Assembly (NCBI GenBank): GCA_002471975.1
Contig: DKQZ01000014.1
Span: 422-20,098, forward strand
Direction: 5' to 3'
Source of the DNA: Dialister sp. UBA7295
GTDB taxonomy: Bacteria; Bacillota; Negativicutes; Veillonellales; Dialisteraceae
DNA: 19,677 nucleotides
The notes beneath the pieces were generated by a model, which was given only the letters and a program-made list of their open reading frames with translations, had not been told where the DNA came from and did no database searches. How positions within the stretch are numbered: position 1 is the stretch's first letter; each line of letters begins with the position of its first letter. The position numbers and the translations under genes are program-made. Shown here in pieces: positions 1-5,453 of this stretch.

Positions 1-32
1 CGACTGGGGGGCTGTACGATCGTACAAGTCGA

Positions 33-92
33 AAATGAGCTAAAAGGTAAACTCATCCCCGGGGAGCTGTCGCGAAGCGACTGAGGGGGCGA
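33..92. repeat. Dispersed intergenic repeat, copy 1
   Basis: A segment of about 60 bases beginning AAAATGAGC and ending GAGGGGGCGA recurs with few changes at about 2491-2552. It contains a small hairpin, GTCGC-GAA-GCGAC. No start codon or ribosome binding site context suggests coding. A perfect 12-base palindrome, GTACGATCGTAC, lies just before it at 14-25. Confidence 0.7.
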
Positions 93-140
93 CCTGCGCT
101 TTCGGCGATCATCATACAAGCCGACCATGAGAGCCGAAGG

Positions 141-221
141 CCAAATCAAAAATGGCGGACTTCCCAATTTGCCGTCCGCCACCTTCCCGCACCCCGCTTC
201 CCGCACCCCGCTCCCCGTCTT
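141..221 (-). repeat. G-tract/hairpin unit 1 (period 7)
   Basis: On the minus strand this reads as five GGG tracts at an exact 7-base period, then a hairpin and a U-tract. On the plus strand CCCG occurs at 186, 193, 200, 207 and 214. The stem pairs TGGCGGAC (153-160) with GTCCGCCA (174-181), and an A-tract sits at 148-152. It lies downstream of the minus-strand sigma-like gene and could act as its terminator. Confidence 0.75.
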
Positions 222-224
222 TTC

Positions 225-306
225 CCATCAAAAATGCGGCGCCCATGACTTTGCGCCGCACCTTCCCGACCACCCCGACAATCCCGAGCTTCCCGATCAC
301 CCCCGA
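225..306 (-). repeat. G-tract/hairpin unit 2 (period 9)
   Basis: This is a second unit directly next to the first. The stem pairs TGCGGCGC (235-242) with GCGCCGCA (253-260) and the A-tract is at 230-234. CCC tracts start at 265, 274, 283, 292 and 301, a period of 9 rather than 7. The stem differs from unit 1 but still pairs fully, so structure rather than sequence is conserved. It is closer to the sigma-like gene's stop at 366 and is the better terminator candidate for that gene. Confidence 0.75.
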
Positions 307-365
307 TTCAAAGGTCATCAAATCTTAAAGTTTCCCTTCTCTCCCCCTTCCCTTCAGATCCTACT

Positions 366-890
366 TCACGCGCTCTTCCACTTCTCCCTTATTTTCTCCA
401 TCATCCTCCCTCTTATCCTATAGTACTGACTCCTGCTCATCCTACACTTTTCCATGATTTCCTTCGGCGAAACCCTGGCGATTATGAGGCGGAGAAGTTC
501 CCTTTCCTTTTCATCGAAAGCCACCCCGGCGAGGAATTTGCCCGGATCCCGGCGTTCTTCTATTTCCATTTCCACTTCTTCTCCCAACTCTTCGATATGG
601 ACCTCGTAATCCCTTCTTTTCCCCTCAGCCCGGATATAGCCTATCTTCGCCCAGATGAGACGACTCCGGATGTAACAGGGAAAATACAATCCCAAAGCGG
701 GATCGTAGACAGCAAGACTTTCGAGGAATACCATGATCAGCTCCTCCTTCATATCCTCCCAGTCCCCTTCATCCATAGTCAGTTTCCGGAAAAGAGGCTC
801 ATATCGGTTGAGCAGCTCCAGTTTCGCTGACTCCTCCCCGGCCTGCGCCCTTTTCACCAGGTCCATTTCCATTTCATAATCCTTATTCAT
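366..890 (-). CDS. Small sigma-70-like regulator of the lysis cassette
   Basis: A 174-residue protein with the layout of a small sigma factor. Residues about 8-88 resemble sigma region 2 (acidic helix, VYDPALGLYFPCYIRSR, then basic residues). An acidic linker follows, and residues about 125-171 form a C-terminal helix-turn-helix like region 4 (SPKEIMEKCRMSRSQYYRIR). It probably binds core RNA polymerase and directs it to a few promoters. It is divergent from the holin and endolysin genes, as expected if it activates them. Small sigma factors paired with holin-like genes are known in clostridia (TcdR with TcdE, UviA with UviB). Membership of that subgroup is my inference; a phage late-gene activator of the same fold is the alternative. 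The ATG at 890 has GGAAAG upstream. Confidence 0.7.
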   Translation of the reverse strand: MNKDYEMEMDLVKRAQAGEESAKLELLNRYEPLFRKLTMDEGDWEDMKEELIMVFLESLAVYDPALGLYFPCYIRSRLIWAKIGYIRAEGKRRDYEVHIEELGEEVEMEIEERRDPGKFLAGVAFDEKERELLRLIIARVSPKEIMEKCRMSRSQYYRIRGRMMEKIREKWKSA

Positions 891-937
891 GTCAGTTTCT
901 TTCCGGCATGCCTTTTTTTATTTCCGCGGATACCTGC

Positions 938-966
938 ATGATAAAAGAAACAGAAATAGAACGCAA
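938..966 (-). promoter_or_regulatory. Promoter of sigma-like gene
   Basis: On the minus strand TTGCGT (966-961) and TATCAT (943-938) are separated by 17 bases, a fair vegetative promoter. The predicted transcript begins about 40 bases before the ATG at 890. Confidence 0.5.
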
Positions 967-971
967 GTTCG
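958..971. promoter_or_regulatory. Candidate LexA (SOS) box
   Basis: The plus strand carries GAAC-GCAA-GTTC (959-970) followed by G, so the minus strand reads CGAAC-N4-GTTC. This matches the core of the Gram-positive LexA operator. It overlaps the -35 element of the sigma-like gene, where a repressor would block transcription. That Negativicutes LexA uses this motif is assumed; no lexA gene is in the window. Confidence 0.5.
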
Positions 972-1084
972 CTAGCAGCTCCTCCAAGCCCCGAAAATGA
1001 AGCCGGGAGGTTTCCTTAACCCCGAAATTCTATCTGAGAGGAGGAAATAGACCCGCCAAAAGCGTTCTAATGAAAATTTCATGA

Positions 1085-1112
1085 TACAAAACCCCTTTTT
1101 CTGAACTATATG
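1085..1112 (+). promoter_or_regulatory. Possible alternative-sigma promoter for holin-endolysin
   Basis: TACA at 1085-1088 and CTATATG at 1106-1112 are separated by 17 bases. There is no TTGACA-like -35 here. The pair is loosely similar to the TTTACA / CTATTTT pattern reported for TcdR-class sigma factors. A small dyad, ATGAAA-A-TTTCAT, lies just upstream at 1070-1082. Weak evidence; the promoter could lie elsewhere in 891-1140. Confidence 0.3.
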
Positions 1113-1142
1113 TATAGGACCGGATTTCAGAAAGGAGATTTT

Positions 1143-1634
1143 ATGAAAGAACTTGCAAAAGAAGGAAAAGACCTCTTCCTGGCCTTTCCCATCAAATTTA
1201 CGGGAAGCGTAGTCTTCCTATCCCTGGGGCAGCACGCCCTTCTATTTCTAAGCTTCACCGCCCTCGTGGCCATGGACGTCTTCTCCAGGTGGCTTGCCAT
1301 CAGCGCAGGACTCCTCAGGAAAGAAGGGCAGAAAGAACCCACCCTCCTCGCCATGATCCTCGCCATCCCGAAAGCCCGGGAAAAAGGACTCATCCAAAGC
1401 TCCATCATGAGAGAACGGGGCCTCTCGAAAATCCTCATGTACACCCTCTGCGTCCTTGCCGCAGCCTTTGCCGACTGGCTCCTCTCCGCAGGCGGAAGCC
1501 CCTCGGGCATGGCATTTCTCGTAGTTAGCTACCTCACCTCCACTGAAGCCCTCTCGGTCATTGAAAACCTCTCCGAAGCGGGCCTCACCTCCATGGTGAA
1601 ACTCCTCGAAAACCTCCGGGGGGTGAAAAAATGA
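1143..1634 (+). CDS. Phage-type holin (TcdE / Holin_4_1 class)
   Basis: A 163-residue membrane protein expected to form lesions in the cytoplasmic membrane so that the endolysin reaches peptidoglycan. Hydrophobic segments lie at about residues 20-58, 96-117 and 121-140. The segment around residues 135-150 (TEALSVIENLSEAGL) matches the conserved end of the toxin-secretion/phage-lysis holin family that includes TcdE. The ATG at 1143 is chosen over an upstream in-frame ATG at 1110 because AAAGGAG sits five bases before it. Its stop overlaps the endolysin start as ATGA, indicating translational coupling. No capsid, tail or terminase genes are nearby, so this is a stand-alone cassette or a prophage remnant. 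Confidence 0.82.
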   Translation: MKELAKEGKDLFLAFPIKFTGSVVFLSLGQHALLFLSFTALVAMDVFSRWLAISAGLLRKEGQKEPTLLAMILAIPKAREKGLIQSSIMRERGLSKILMYTLCVLAAAFADWLLSAGGSPSGMAFLVVSYLTSTEALSVIENLSEAGLTSMVKLLENLRGVKK

Positions 1635-2212
1635 AAATAGGAATGGACTTCTCAGAGCACAATGGACACCTCCCCTGGGACAGACTCGCCGCAGCGGGCC
1701 TGGACTTTGCCCTCCTCCGACTCGGCTGGGGTAAAGGACATCTGGACACCCTCTTCTTCGAAAACGTCAATGAAGCCTGGGCAAGACATATCCCCCTGGG
1801 ACTCTATTACTACAGCTATGCCCTCACCCCACTTGAAGCCAGAGAAGAAGCAGCCTTTGCCTTCTATATCATTCAGGACAGCGGTCTTGGAAATAAAATT
1901 CCCCTCGGCCTCTGGCTGGATATGGAAGACGCCGACGGCTGGAAACAGAAACACGGAGTCCAAAGCCCCGAAGAGATCACCGGCCTCACCAAAGTCTGGC
2001 TGGAAGAAATAAAAGACACTCCCTACCCCCGAGGCATCTATGCCAGCTTCGACTGGCTCACCCGCCTCATAGACCTTCCGTCCCTGGGAAACCCTCCCAC
2101 CTGGTGCGCCCAGTGGGCAAGGAAATGCGACATCCCCCGGGCGAAAATCTGGCAATTCACCGACCGCCTCACCCTCGCAGGAATAGAAGCAGATGGGGAT
2201 ATACTGTTTTGA
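1631..2212 (+). CDS. GH25 family endolysin (muramidase)
   Basis: A 193-residue glycoside hydrolase family 25 lysozyme, expected to cleave the MurNAc-GlcNAc bond of peptidoglycan. Family signatures are the N-terminal GMDFSEHNG (D6), LLRLGWG at 29-34, GLYYYSYA at 57-64, and the central catalytic motif LDMED with D97 and E99. It ends with IWQFTD and GDILF, where the family usually has a WQ...DxN terminus. The length is that of the catalytic domain alone: there is no cell-wall-binding repeat and no signal peptide, so export should depend on the preceding holin. The start overlaps the holin stop, and a run of G upstream serves as ribosome binding site. Confidence 0.88.
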   Translation: MKIGMDFSEHNGHLPWDRLAAAGLDFALLRLGWGKGHLDTLFFENVNEAWARHIPLGLYYYSYALTPLEAREEAAFAFYIIQDSGLGNKIPLGLWLDMEDADGWKQKHGVQSPEEITGLTKVWLEEIKDTPYPRGIYASFDWLTRLIDLPSLGNPPTWCAQWARKCDIPRAKIWQFTDRLTLAGIEADGDILF

Positions 2213-2249
2213 GCCGTTAGCCGTTAGCCGTTAGCCGTTAGCCGTTAGC
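2213..2249 (+). repeat. Heptamer tandem repeat (GCCGTTA)5
   Basis: Five perfect copies of GCCGTTA plus GC begin on the base after the endolysin stop codon and end against the terminator. Seven-base units resemble short tandemly repeated repetitive sequences known from other bacteria and may vary in number by slippage. Confidence 0.95.
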
Positions 2250-2285
2250 AAAAATGACCGTCAGATTCGTCTGACGGCCATTTTT
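2250..2285 (+). terminator. Intrinsic terminator of holin-endolysin operon
   Basis: CCGTCAGA (2258-2265) pairs with TCTGACGG (2270-2277) around a stable TTCG tetraloop. The stem is extended by AAAAATG and CATTTTT and ends in a T-tract. The flanking A-tract lets it work in both directions. Confidence 0.93.
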
Positions 2286-2325
2286 ATATGGTAACTTTCA
2301 TCTTCGACAACTTTTGAATCAGGAA

Positions 2326-2398
2326 TATTGGGGGTATCGGGAATAACGGGAGTGTCGGGAAGGTACGGCGCAAATTCATGAGCGCCGCATTTTTATAT
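2326..2398 (+). repeat. G-tract/hairpin unit 3 (period 9)
   Basis: GGG tracts start at 2330, 2339, 2348 and 2357, an exact 9-base period. They are followed by the stem CGGCGC (2366-2371) with GCGCCG (2382-2387) and a T-tract at 2390-2394. Plus-strand orientation, downstream of the endolysin terminator. Same architecture as units 1 and 2 in the opposite direction. Confidence 0.75.
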
Positions 2399-2427
2399 TG
2401 GAAATCATACAAGCCGAAACGTTCAAG

Positions 2428-2552
2428 CCCTCCCAAGTTTTGGGAGGGTGTCGCCGAAGGCGACGGGTGGGTTGATCTACAGGTACAAGCAGAAAATGAG
2501 CCAAAAGGTAAACTCATCCCCGGGAAGCTGTCACGAAGTGACTGAGGGGGCG
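2428..2552. repeat. Double-hairpin repeat and copy 2 of the 60-base repeat
   Basis: Two adjacent hairpins are seen: CCCTCCCAA-gtt-TTGGGAGGG (2428-2448) and GTCGCC-gaa-GGCGAC (2450-2464). They are followed at about 2491-2552 by a near copy of the repeat found at 33-92. Non-coding. Confidence 0.7.
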
Positions 2553-2594
2553 AAGGGATAGAATCCCGGCAGCCAAAGGCCGCCCGATAGTCAA

Positions 2595-2840
2595 CCTTTC
2601 CTGGATAGGAAAGGTGTCAGCGAAGCTGACGGATAGGATGACTGATGCTTGAAATCGATTCCATTTCCATCCAAATTTTCACTAACCATACGCGATTTGC
2701 GTCCCCCCAACGGGGGAAGCTCCCGCGTAGCGGGTGAAGGGGGCTATCTATCGTTAGAATGCCATCTGACTCCAAAACTCCATGCGTTACGTAAAAAAGA
2801 AAAACCTTCCCTAGACAGGGAAGGTGCCCGTCAGGGCGGA
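2595..2840. repeat. Composite intergenic repeat (double hairpin, Y and X segments), copy 1
   Basis: This starts with hairpins CCTTTCCT/AGGAAAGG (2595-2614) and GTCAGC-gaa-GCTGAC (2616-2630). Segment Y (about 2636-2700) and segment X (about 2701-2834) follow; X ends in another hairpin, CCTTCCCT/AGGGAAGG (2805-2824). Y and X recur almost unchanged at 4606-4920. No convincing reading frame or transposase is present. The rest of the spacer to 2974 shows nothing else recognisable. Confidence 0.75.
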
Positions 2841-2974
2841 TAGGTAGTAGCGGTTCAAGTCGAAATAGACTCAAACCCAAAGCAGGAGGGCTTTCCCCCG
2901 GGGAGTGTACAAAGCGTTACTTTGCAAATCAGGCTTCCCTCTGGGAAACTGGCACGAATGGTCTGAAACGAATG

Positions 2975-3010
2975 AAAAATCCCTCATGAATTTCTTCATG
3001 GGGGATTTTT
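2975..3010. terminator. Bidirectional terminator after higA
   Basis: AAAAATCCCTCATGAA (2975-2990) pairs with the complementary arm at 2995-3010, with loop TTTC and a single T-G wobble. On the minus strand it ends in a U-tract five bases after the higA stop. Confidence 0.92.
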
Positions 3011-3014
3011 AAAT

Positions 3015-4097
3015 TTATGTGATCGGCCGTTCGGCGAGGATCCGGTGATCATTGCCATCATATTTTGCCCTGTATTGGTTAAAGCATTGAAAAGTCAGTT
3101 TACCATCGTGCTGAAGTCTTCCAAGAACGATGCTGAATCCGATACCGGTTTTTGCAGCAAATGTCCGGATAGATTCCAGGGTAAAGCAGTTCTTTTCATA
3201 AAATTTCTGAAGCTTTTCAGGAGGAATGAGCAAGTCCTGGGCCTTGCGATTGGCATCTTTTTCATCTTCTTCACTGACTCCCTCACTCTGATAGATATGA
3301 CTCAGAAGAATATGCGCGATCTCGTGAAAGAGGCTGAACCAGAAGCGATCTGCATCGTGACTTCGAAAGGTTATTCCAATGATGATTTTATTGTTATCTT
3401 CAAAAGTGATTCCATGAAGGAAAGAGCCGGCCAGATGAGGAAGGTAAATCAGGGCAACACCACAGGATCTGAATACCTCCTGCAGTTCTATCGCCATATC
3501 CATGGTTTCGTGGCAGGTAAGTTTCCGTATTTCTTCAAGCCGCTCCTGCAGCTTCTTCTTACTGAAAGGCTCGAGAGAAATATCACGAGCTTTAAGTTTT
3601 GCATACTGTGCCAGAGTGAGCATGGCATAGAAGCTTTTGTCCGTATCCGAGAGTTTACGGCAGGCTATGGGCTGAAGTTGTTTCTTTTCCACAAGGGAAA
3701 GGCTGGTAACTTCGAAGAATTTACAGAGGTTGGTGATGCGTTCATTCCTGTCTTTCGTTTCAGGAACAATATCGAGATCCGACAATTCTTTATAAGGAAA
3801 TTTCCTCAGCCAGCGGAGTTCTTCCTTCATTTTATTTTCCCGAACGGCTTTCGCCAGTTTTTCCTGGTAAATGGCTTCCAGCCTGTTCCAGAAATCTGCC
3901 GGAACGCCAAGGACCAATTCCAACCGTTCTGCCACGTCCGGAGTGAGGTGTACTGTCCCATTGATCAGCCGGCTGATATGTTTCTCCGACATATCCATAC
4001 GGCCGGCAAATTCCTTCTGCGTCATACCGCGGAATTCCAGTTGTTCTTTTATAGTCTCTCCGGGCGGTGTGGCTATATAATTCCTGCTTTCAACCAT
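3015..4097 (-). CDS. higA: HigA-type antitoxin fused to ImmA/IrrE metallopeptidase
   Basis: A 360-residue protein with two domains. Residues 14-68 form an XRE helix-turn-helix of the HigA class (GETIKEQLEFRGMTQKEFA, HISRLING, LTPDVAERL), expected to bind operator DNA and neutralise HigB. Residues about 190-300 carry an ImmA/IrrE (M78) zinc-peptidase signature: HEIAH at 258-262, followed by an acidic stretch at 276-281 and QDLLIP at 287-292. Simple HigA antitoxins are about 100 residues, so this is the long fused form, which is known in the family. The protease part may relieve repression or cleave a regulator. The ATG at 4097 has GGGAGG upstream and lies 18 bases after the toxin stop: toxin first, as in other higBA operons. 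Confidence 0.87.
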   Translation of the reverse strand: MVESRNYIATPPGETIKEQLEFRGMTQKEFAGRMDMSEKHISRLINGTVHLTPDVAERLELVLGVPADFWNRLEAIYQEKLAKAVRENKMKEELRWLRKFPYKELSDLDIVPETKDRNERITNLCKFFEVTSLSLVEKKQLQPIACRKLSDTDKSFYAMLTLAQYAKLKARDISLEPFSKKKLQERLEEIRKLTCHETMDMAIELQEVFRSCGVALIYLPHLAGSFLHGITFEDNNKIIIGITFRSHDADRFWFSLFHEIAHILLSHIYQSEGVSEEDEKDANRKAQDLLIPPEKLQKFYEKNCFTLESIRTFAAKTGIGFSIVLGRLQHDGKLTFQCFNQYRAKYDGNDHRILAERPIT

Positions 4098-4115
4098 ATT
4101 TCTTTCCTCCCGCTC

Positions 4116-4412
4116 TCAATGATAATCCACAATTTCCCAAACTTCTGCAATCTGAATTTCGTTACCTGTTTTTATAAAAACCAATCTGTACGGTTGAACA
4201 AGGTCCATCGCATACTGACCCTGGCGATTACCGGTAAGCGGATGACATCGTCCAATGTGAAAACGGACCATCATTTCCACACTGTCCGCCGCAGTCAGCT
4301 GGTCGATACATTTGGAAATTTTACGGGCCATTTCCCTGCCATACTCCTTGCGTGCCGCTTCCGGCTGGGTGCAGATTTTTTTCAGTCTGTTATTCTTATA
4401 CCGGACTTCCAA
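4116..4412 (-). CDS. higB: HigB-type toxin (RelE superfamily mRNA interferase)
   Basis: A 98-residue RelE/HigB-fold toxin expected to cleave mRNA on the ribosome. The diagnostic segments are RCHPLTGNRQGQYAMDL at about residues 55-71, PYRLVF, and the C-terminal VWEIVDYH. The start is a TTG at 4412: an in-frame TGA lies four codons upstream and no in-frame ATG or GTG lies between. GAGGTG is five bases before the TTG. A weak start codon fits a toxin that must be limited relative to its antitoxin. An out-of-frame ATG at 4417 overlaps this site. Confidence 0.88.
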   Translation of the reverse strand: MEVRYKNNRLKKICTQPEAARKEYGREMARKISKCIDQLTAADSVEMMVRFHIGRCHPLTGNRQGQYAMDLVQPYRLVFIKTGNEIQIAEVWEIVDYH

Positions 4413-4424
4413 TGCATCACCTCA

Positions 4425-4441
4425 TTTACCTTATAGGTTAA
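4425..4441. promoter_or_regulatory. higBA operator 1 (downstream of -10)
   Basis: A 17-base dyad, TTTACCT-tat-AGGTTAA, lies over the predicted transcription start. Its reverse complement matches operator 2 in both arms; only the three central bases differ. Confidence 0.75.
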
Positions 4442-4445
4442 TTCT

Positions 4446-4474
4446 ATTTTATCAATGCAGGAAATAACTGTCAA
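4446..4474 (-). promoter_or_regulatory. higBA promoter
   Basis: On the minus strand a perfect -35 TTGACA (4474-4469) is separated by 17 bases from -10 TAAAAT (4451-4446). It lies between two copies of a palindromic operator. Confidence 0.85.
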
Positions 4475-4481
4475 TAAAAAA

Positions 4482-4498
4482 TTAACCTGTCAGGTAAA
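4482..4498. promoter_or_regulatory. higBA operator 2 (upstream of -35)
   Basis: TTAACCT-gtc-AGGTAAA, the inverted counterpart of operator 1, centred 57 bases from it. Two sites bracketing a promoter suggest cooperative or looped repression by HigA or HigBA. Confidence 0.75.
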
Positions 4499-4605
4499 CT
4501 CGGTGCAATGAATGAGCCAGATCCAATACTATATGTCCTTCGTCATAATTGTCCCTGCTGCCAGGCTTCCTCAGGGAGCCTGGCCAACCGCCCAAAGGCC
4601 GCCCG

Positions 4606-4920
4606 ATGGTCAGGCGTCCCCCAACGGGGGAAGCTCCCGCAAAGCGGGTGAAGGGGGCTATCTATCGTTAGAATGCCATCTGACTCCAAAACTCCATGCG
4701 TTACGTAAAGAAGAAAAACCTTTCCTAGATAGGAAAGGTGCCCGTAGGGCGGATAGGATGACTGACGCTTGAAATCGATTCCATTTCCATCAAAATTTCC
4801 ACTAACCATACGCGATTCGCGTCCCCCAACGGGGGAAGCTCCCGCAAAGCGGGTGAAGGGGGCTGCATATGGTAAGAATGCCCGATGACTCTGCATTCCC
4901 ATGCGTTACGCAATAACGCT
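4606..4920. repeat. Composite intergenic repeat, copy 2 (X-Y-X')
   Basis: Segment X (about 4606-4755) is nearly identical to 2701-2834 and includes the hairpin CCTTTCCT/AGGAAAGG at 4719-4738. Segment Y (about 4757-4822) matches 2636-2700. A shortened, diverged second X (about 4823-4920) follows. Each X begins with CCCCC-aa-CGGGGG and CTCCCGC-aaa-GCGGG hairpins. The X-Y-X' order suggests tandem duplication with partial loss. Non-coding. Confidence 0.75.
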
Positions 4921-5085
4921 CGCATAGAAGTTCCGAGTTCCGAGGCTCCCTTCAGGGGCTGAAGGTGTTTAAACTTTGAAATAACAGCTTTTTTCAGCAG
5001 CTTTGAATCGATCGGGAATCGGGACTCGGGACTCGGGACGGTGGGCGCGCGTCAATACGGGAAGCGCGCCTTTTTATATTTCCCT
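4920..5085 (+). repeat. G-tract/hairpin unit 4 (period 7) with conserved tail
   Basis: GGG tracts at 5014, 5021, 5028 and 5035 are separated by exactly four bases each, which is a canonical G-quadruplex motif. The stem GGCGCGC (5044-5050) with GCGCGCC (5064-5070) and a T-tract at 5071-5075 follow. The tail before it (4925-4980) holds TTCCGAGTTCCGAG and a TTTAAACTTTGAA segment found in the other units. There is no plus-strand gene for it to terminate. Confidence 0.75.
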
Positions 5086-5119
5086 TTCTCCCCCATTAAA
5101 GCTGCCAGTTGCCAGGGAT

Positions 5120-5395
5120 CTCATAATTACTCGCATAGAAGTTCCGAGTTCCGAGGCTTCCATAATGACTCCCATATAAGTTCCCAGTTCCCAGAATTCA
5201 CATTAGAAGCTCGGCTGAAATTCATGCATGCCGGTGCAGCTTAGAAACAATGATTGCCTCATGATTGTCGTGACTAGCGTGGCTATCGTGTAGGTGGCGT
5301 TGCACAAGTCAGGAAGCAGCGCCCCTTTTTTATATTTTCTCCCATGGAAGTTCCTGATGGTCCCATGGAAGTTGCCAGTTCCCAGAGGGACCATT
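5120..5395 (+). repeat. G-tract/hairpin unit 5 (degenerate) with tail fragments
   Basis: The hairpin pairs GGCGTTGC (5296-5303) with GCAGCGCC (5316-5323), one G-U wobble, followed by a T-tract at 5326-5331. The preceding array has lost GGG but keeps a 9-base period as CGTG at 5269, 5278 and 5287. Tail modules containing TTCCGAGTTCCGAG (5130-5160) and TTCCCAGTTCCCAG (5180-5196) are partly repeated again at 5341-5392. No gene seen. Confidence 0.6.
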
Positions 5396-5405
5396 CCCCG
5401 CACAT

Positions 5406-5436
5406 AAAAACCCGGAAATGCATCTGCACTTCCGGG
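5406..5436 (-). terminator. Terminator of the nagZ-like gene
   Basis: The stem pairs CCCGGAA (5411-5417) with TTCCGGG (5430-5436), extended by TGC/GCA inside. On the minus strand it ends in U5. It lies 18 bases past the gene's stop and closely resembles the terminator at 8607-8644. Confidence 0.88.
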
Positions 5437-5453
5437 ACATCGATTCTAATCAC

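Noticed and set aside
141..306. Possible CRISPR array from the regularly spaced CCCG motifs
   Set aside because: The period is only 7 or 9 bases with no repeat-spacer structure, and no cas genes are present.
366..2212. A complete prophage
   Set aside because: Only regulator, holin and endolysin are present; no integrase, terminase, capsid or tail gene occurs in the window.
2617..2880. Small open frames in the Y-X repeat, also at 4512-4925
   Set aside because: They lie in non-coding repeats, differ in frame between copies and lack ribosome binding sites.
3045..4436. Plus-strand open frame of 463 codons across the higBA region
   Set aside because: It is antisense to two genes with clear family motifs, promoter, operators and ribosome binding sites; its translation shows no recognisable domain.
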